This document shows, in pieces, positions 60,883 through 64,000 of a stretch of 64,000 bases of DNA (positions within the stretch are counted from its first letter, which is position 1; each line of letters begins with the position of its first letter). The position numbers and the translations under genes were made by a program. The notes below the pieces were generated by a model. The model saw only the letters and a program-made list of their open reading frames with translations. It ran no database searches and had not been told where the DNA came from. This stretch comes from CBFFRJ01 sp963530515 (GTDB taxonomy: Bacteria; Pseudomonadota; Gammaproteobacteria; Enterobacterales; Enterobacteriaceae). The stretch covers positions 1 through 64,000 of the forward strand of contig CAUSEC010000022.1 of assembly GCA_963530515.1 (NCBI GenBank), read 5' to 3'.

Positions 60883-61785
60883 TTATTGAGCGAACAGCGG
60901 ACGATAAGCCGCAATCAAATTACGCTGAACATCTGCCGACAGCGTGCGCAGCGGTGGGCGAATATTTTCCCAACTCGGGTCATTGCTCTTGTAAGCCAGC
61001 AGCGCTTTCACCGCCGGAATGGTGTCGCCCATCGCGACAATGTTGCGCAGTTTCGCCAGCGTCGCCTGCGCTTCCAGGCCATCCGCATTGTGGTAATTTT
61101 TATAGATAAACGCGGTTAACGGCGAGGCAATATTGGTGGTCGCCGTAATACAGCCAGCCGCGCCCGCCTTCATCACCTGAGCAAAGGTGGCATCGGCACC
61201 GGAATAGACTTCGAATCCCTCGGCGGAGAAGTTATTGATAAGCGCCAGGGTGTTGTCATAGTCCGCACTGCTGTCTTTGATGCCCTGAAACACACCAGGA
61301 TAGCGATGGAGCAGACGCTCAATCAGACGCAGGGTCAGTGGCACCGACGTCTGCTGCGGGAAGTGGTAAAAATAGAGTTTCACCTCACCGCCCAGTTGGT
61401 CGGCCAGTGCGCTGTAGAAATCAAACAGCCCCTCTTCGCTGGGATTTTTGTAGTAAAACGGCGGCAGAACCAGCACGCCGGGGCAGCCCAGTTTTGCCGC
61501 GTGGCGCGACATATTCACCACCGAGGGAATATCGCAGGCACCGGTGCCGGGCAGCATTTTTTGCGGTGAAATCCCGCTTTCCACCAGTTTTTCCAGCAGT
61601 GCTTCGCGTTCAAACAGGCTCAGGGACTGCGTTTCTGACGTGGTGCCCAGCACCGCCAGGCTGTTACAGCCGTTGTTCAACAGGTAGTGGCAGTGGGCTA
61701 TGGTTTTCTCATAGTTAACGGAGAGGGAATCATTAAACGAGGTTAATGCAGCAGCATTAACACCGGCGTACAGGGCATTTTTCAT
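60883..61785 (-). CDS. DHDPS/NAL-family aldolase or dehydratase
   Basis: This 300-residue class I lyase of the dihydrodipicolinate synthase family has the Schiff-base lysine in FQGIKDSSADYD, the tyrosine in LYFYHFPQQTSV, and the LAVLGTTSETQSL loop. The family includes 2-keto-3-deoxy-acid aldolases and 5-keto-4-deoxyglucarate dehydratase. Between a dehydratase and an acid-sugar transporter it probably cleaves the 2-keto-3-deoxy acid. Substrate is unknown. Confidence 0.87.
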   Translation of the reverse strand: MKNALYAGVNAAALTSFNDSLSVNYEKTIAHCHYLLNNGCNSLAVLGTTSETQSLSLFEREALLEKLVESGISPQKMLPGTGACDIPSVVNMSRHAAKLGCPGVLVLPPFYYKNPSEEGLFDFYSALADQLGGEVKLYFYHFPQQTSVPLTLRLIERLLHRYPGVFQGIKDSSADYDNTLALINNFSAEGFEVYSGADATFAQVMKAGAAGCITATTNIASPLTAFIYKNYHNADGLEAQATLAKLRNIVAMGDTIPAVKALLAYKSNDPSWENIRPPLRTLSADVQRNLIAAYRPLFAQ

Positions 61786-61855
61786 TGTGTGTTCCTTTCC
61801 GGTAGAAGCCAGGGCTTCTACCGTTTCAGGTCAGAGTCGGGAATCGGTCTGGTTA

Positions 61856-63031
61856 TTATTTTTTACCGAAAACGAAACGATTGGTGGCGTGCGCGTTAAT
61901 CCAGTCCCAGTCGTAGGTCACGCCGAGGCCTGGGCCATCCGGCACGGTTACGCAGCCATTCGCATCGATAGAATCCAGCTCATCCTGATAACCACAGGCG
62001 TAAACCGGCGGCAGGATGTTTTTCAGTTTCGGCCCCACTTCCGCCATTTCATAGAAGTTGGTGTTACGAATGCTGGCCATCAGCTGACGATGTGCCGGGC
62101 CTGGTGCGTGGATTTCTACATCCAGACCAAAGGCTTCTGCCATGTGTGCGGTTTTCAGTGCACCGGTGATCCCCATATCGTATTCCGGATCGACGCGCAC
62201 AAAGTCGGTGCCGCCCGCCATGATGAAATCACATTTTGCTTCCAGCGCGCGCACATGCTCAGTAATCAGCAGCGGTGTTTTCAGCATAGAGCGCAGTTTT
62301 TTGTGCGAGAAGGCCGACAGTGAGTTGTCGCGGTAAGGATCTTCGTACCAGAAGAAGTTGGCATCATCACAGGCGCGGCCCACGTAGAGGGCATCGGCGA
62401 AGGTTTTAAGATCGGAAGCGGCGTCATACATCAGCTTCATGCGGTCGCCCACGGCCTCACCCAGCGCCAGCACCAGCGAGGCTTCTTTGCGCGCATCACC
62501 ATCAAACCAGCCATGATGTTTAAAGGCACGATAGCCCATTTCATAGCACTGCTCGGCAAAATCGGTGAAGGCTTTATTGCTGTTAAACATGCCTTCGTCA
62601 CCGTGATAGGTGCTGGCATAGGTCGGCAGTTTGTTGCGGTACTGGCCAATCATGCGGGAGATAGATTTTCCGGCCTGTTTACCCGCCAAATCCCACAAGA
62701 CGATATCGACCGGGCCCTGCCCCATATGGTCCATATGGCACAGACGACGGTTCCATTCGGTATAAAACGCCTCGCGCTGATCGGAATCACGGCCAGGCAG
62801 GTCACTTGCCAGCATCAGCGTTTGTGCCAGCGCCGGGCGGGTGCCGCCCCAGAGTGCAACATATTCACCGCGCGAGCCGTCATCACACTCAACGACAATG
62901 GCATATTTGGATAAAGAAAGTTTAGAACCTTCAACATATCCAACATGGTTATGGGCATTAGCAAATGCCGCGCCCATATCTTTCACATCATATTTAAAGT
63001 CGATGACTTCTACGCGCTCTATTATCGCCAT
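61856..63031 (-). CDS. Enolase-superfamily (mandelate racemase subgroup) acid-sugar dehydratase
   Basis: This protein of about 391 residues has an N-terminal capping domain and a C-terminal barrel with metal ligands in MYDAAS (Asp), FFWYEDPY (Glu) and LITEHVRAL (Glu). YRAFKHHGW and DVEIHAPGPAHRQLMA supply likely catalytic lysine and histidine. These features fit acid-sugar dehydratases, but the exact substrate cannot be read. The start MAIIERVEVIDF was chosen; an upstream ATG adds 17 atypical residues. It is first in the operon and divergent from a LysR regulator. Confidence 0.87.
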   Translation of the reverse strand: MAIIERVEVIDFKYDVKDMGAAFANAHNHVGYVEGSKLSLSKYAIVVECDDGSRGEYVALWGGTRPALAQTLMLASDLPGRDSDQREAFYTEWNRRLCHMDHMGQGPVDIVLWDLAGKQAGKSISRMIGQYRNKLPTYASTYHGDEGMFNSNKAFTDFAEQCYEMGYRAFKHHGWFDGDARKEASLVLALGEAVGDRMKLMYDAASDLKTFADALYVGRACDDANFFWYEDPYRDNSLSAFSHKKLRSMLKTPLLITEHVRALEAKCDFIMAGGTDFVRVDPEYDMGITGALKTAHMAEAFGLDVEIHAPGPAHRQLMASIRNTNFYEMAEVGPKLKNILPPVYACGYQDELDSIDANGCVTVPDGPGLGVTYDWDWINAHATNRFVFGKK

Positions 63032-63435
63032 TTTGTTTCCCCTGAAATGTAATAATCCCGAATGCTTCCACCAGAAAGTCATTCATCAGATAGGGAAAAG
63101 AATGCGGTCGATTTTAAATGCCGTCCATTTTAGTGAGTGTATTGGTTGATATAAAAAAAGTATCAGCCGGGAGAGGCTTTTTTCCTTTCCTGCTGCCAGG
63201 TTCACTTCCCCCAACAAAACGACAATCGCGAACTCAACAAAAACTGTTAAAAATCATATTAATAATACATTTTTAACGAAGGGTGACATCGCTGCATACG
63301 TGGCGATTTAGTTATGACTGACTTCACAATATTGTCATTGTCATTATGCCTGCTGAAAAAACGCCTTGCACAGTTTGGGCCGTGCATCACACTATCTCAG
63401 TATCACCATAACGTATTTAATCGCCGGAAAGACTT
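63032..63435. promoter_or_regulatory. Divergent region between the dehydratase operon and LysR gene
   Basis: This region of about 400 AT-rich bases has no supportable gene. It includes a CAATATTG palindrome near 63327-63334 and a TTAAAAATCATATTAATAATACATTTTTAA stretch, read as promoter and LysR-type binding DNA. Confidence 0.45.
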
Positions 63436-64000
63436 ATGTTAAACATGAATCAGGTGAGATGTTTTATCGCCGTCGCCACCGAATTAAGTTTTCGCCGGGC
63501 GGCGAAATCTCTCAATATGAGCCAGCCGCCTCTGACCCGACAAATACAGTTACTGGAGCATCATCTTAATATTGTTTTATTAAACCGTGATAAGCGTACT
63601 GTCACGCTAACGATTGCTGGCAAAGCGTTTTACCAGGAAGCTTTAAGCCTGATGAAGCATATTCATGAAATAGAGCAATATACCAGGCGCGTTGCCAGCG
63701 GCGAAGTCGGCACTGTCTCAATAGGCTTTGTGCCCAATGCTTTTTATAAGTTCCTGCCTGAGCTACTGGCCATATTAAAAGAGCAATTTCCTTTTATTAA
63801 TATTTCACTCCAGCAAATGGATACGTTTCAACAGGTCGAGTCCATTATTAACCACCAGATTGATATTGGGATTGTGCGAGTGATTCCTGAGAACACCGCA
63901 CTGGAAAGTAAGTTATGTATTGAAGAGACGTTTCTGGCCGCGATTCCGCGTCAGCACCCGCTGGCATCCCGAGACAGCATTTACTTGAAAGACTTAGATA
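63436..64000 (+). CDS. LysR-family regulator, N-terminal part (cut by window edge)
   Basis: The start MLNMNQVRCFIAVATELSFR and the helix-turn-helix AAKSLNMSQPPLTRQIQLLE identify a LysR regulator, followed by the effector domain (GTVSIGFVPNAFYKFLPELL). About 188 residues are present before the window ends. GGAAAGACTT precedes the ATG at 63436. It is divergent from the dehydratase-aldolase-transporter operon and is its likely regulator. Confidence 0.88.
   Translation, partial: MLNMNQVRCFIAVATELSFRRAAKSLNMSQPPLTRQIQLLEHHLNIVLLNRDKRTVTLTIAGKAFYQEALSLMKHIHEIEQYTRRVASGEVGTVSIGFVPNAFYKFLPELLAILKEQFPFINISLQQMDTFQQVESIINHQIDIGIVRVIPENTALESKLCIEETFLAAIPRQHPLASRDSIYLKDLD

Overview
The window is about 64 kb of chromosome from a member of the Enterobacteriaceae. 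Gene order and protein sequences look like Enterobacter, Lelliottia, Leclercia or Citrobacter. The core from 20.3 to 38 kb (ygjR-alx-sstT-ygjV-uxaAC-exuT-exuR-yqjA-mzrA-yqjCDEK-yqjF-yqjG-yhaH-yhaJ-yhaK-yhaL) and the rnpB-garKRLPD block match the Escherichia coli backbone order as I remember it. Accessory sugar-acid, polyol, amino-acid and sulfur cassettes sit around this core. Reading is by eye; no database search was run.

Region 1 (1-8.3 kb) is a carbon-utilisation cassette. The minus-strand operon is pdxA2-like, a fusion of a glucitol-type PTS EIIB domain with a four-carbon acid-sugar kinase (DUF1537 family), a KdgT-type permease, a glucitol-type EIIA, an RpiB-like isomerase, transaldolase and transketolase (cut by the window edge). 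Divergent from it are a triosephosphate-isomerase paralogue and a SorC-family regulator. The set suggests uptake and phosphorylation of a C4 acid or sugar and entry into triose and tetrose phosphates. No EIIC is present, so the PTS proteins may act on the kinase rather than in transport.

Region 2 (8.3-20.2 kb) holds an aromatic amino-acid group (AroP-type permease, Lrp-type regulator, YitT protein, TyrB-type transaminase). It is followed by a sulfur-flavoured operon: MetQ-, MetN- and MetI-like ABC transporter, a short LuxS paralogue, an SDR dehydrogenase and, beyond a REP element, a BisC-type molybdoenzyme. A PLP aminotransferase is divergent.

Region 3 (20.3-38.4 kb) is the conserved backbone: the Mn/pH-responsive alx leader, the serine/threonine transporter SstT, galacturonate catabolism (uxaCA, exuT, exuR), the DedA protein YqjA and its neighbour MzrA, and a run of small envelope and stress proteins.

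Region 4 (39.0-46.2 kb) is an integrated mobile element of about 7.2 kb in the 3' end of rnpB. It is bounded by imperfect 22-bp direct repeats. It carries a tyrosine integrase, a Fur-like DNA-binding protein, a chain of overlapping small genes, an SF3-type helicase, GGGGTA repeats that resemble an origin, a serine recombinase and three cargo genes for small exported or membrane proteins. No capsid or tail genes are present, so it resembles a phage satellite or small integrative plasmid. Its right end rebuilds the rnpB 3' strand, while the native rnpB terminator is stranded 7 kb away at the left end. The integrase therefore lies directly downstream of rnpB on the same strand.

Region 5 (46.5-64 kb) is sugar-acid and galactitol catabolism: garKRL-garP with divergent garD, the full gatYZABCD operon with an intact gatR, and a second acid-sugar cassette (MFS transporter, DHDPS-family aldolase, enolase-superfamily dehydratase) with a divergent LysR regulator that runs off the window.
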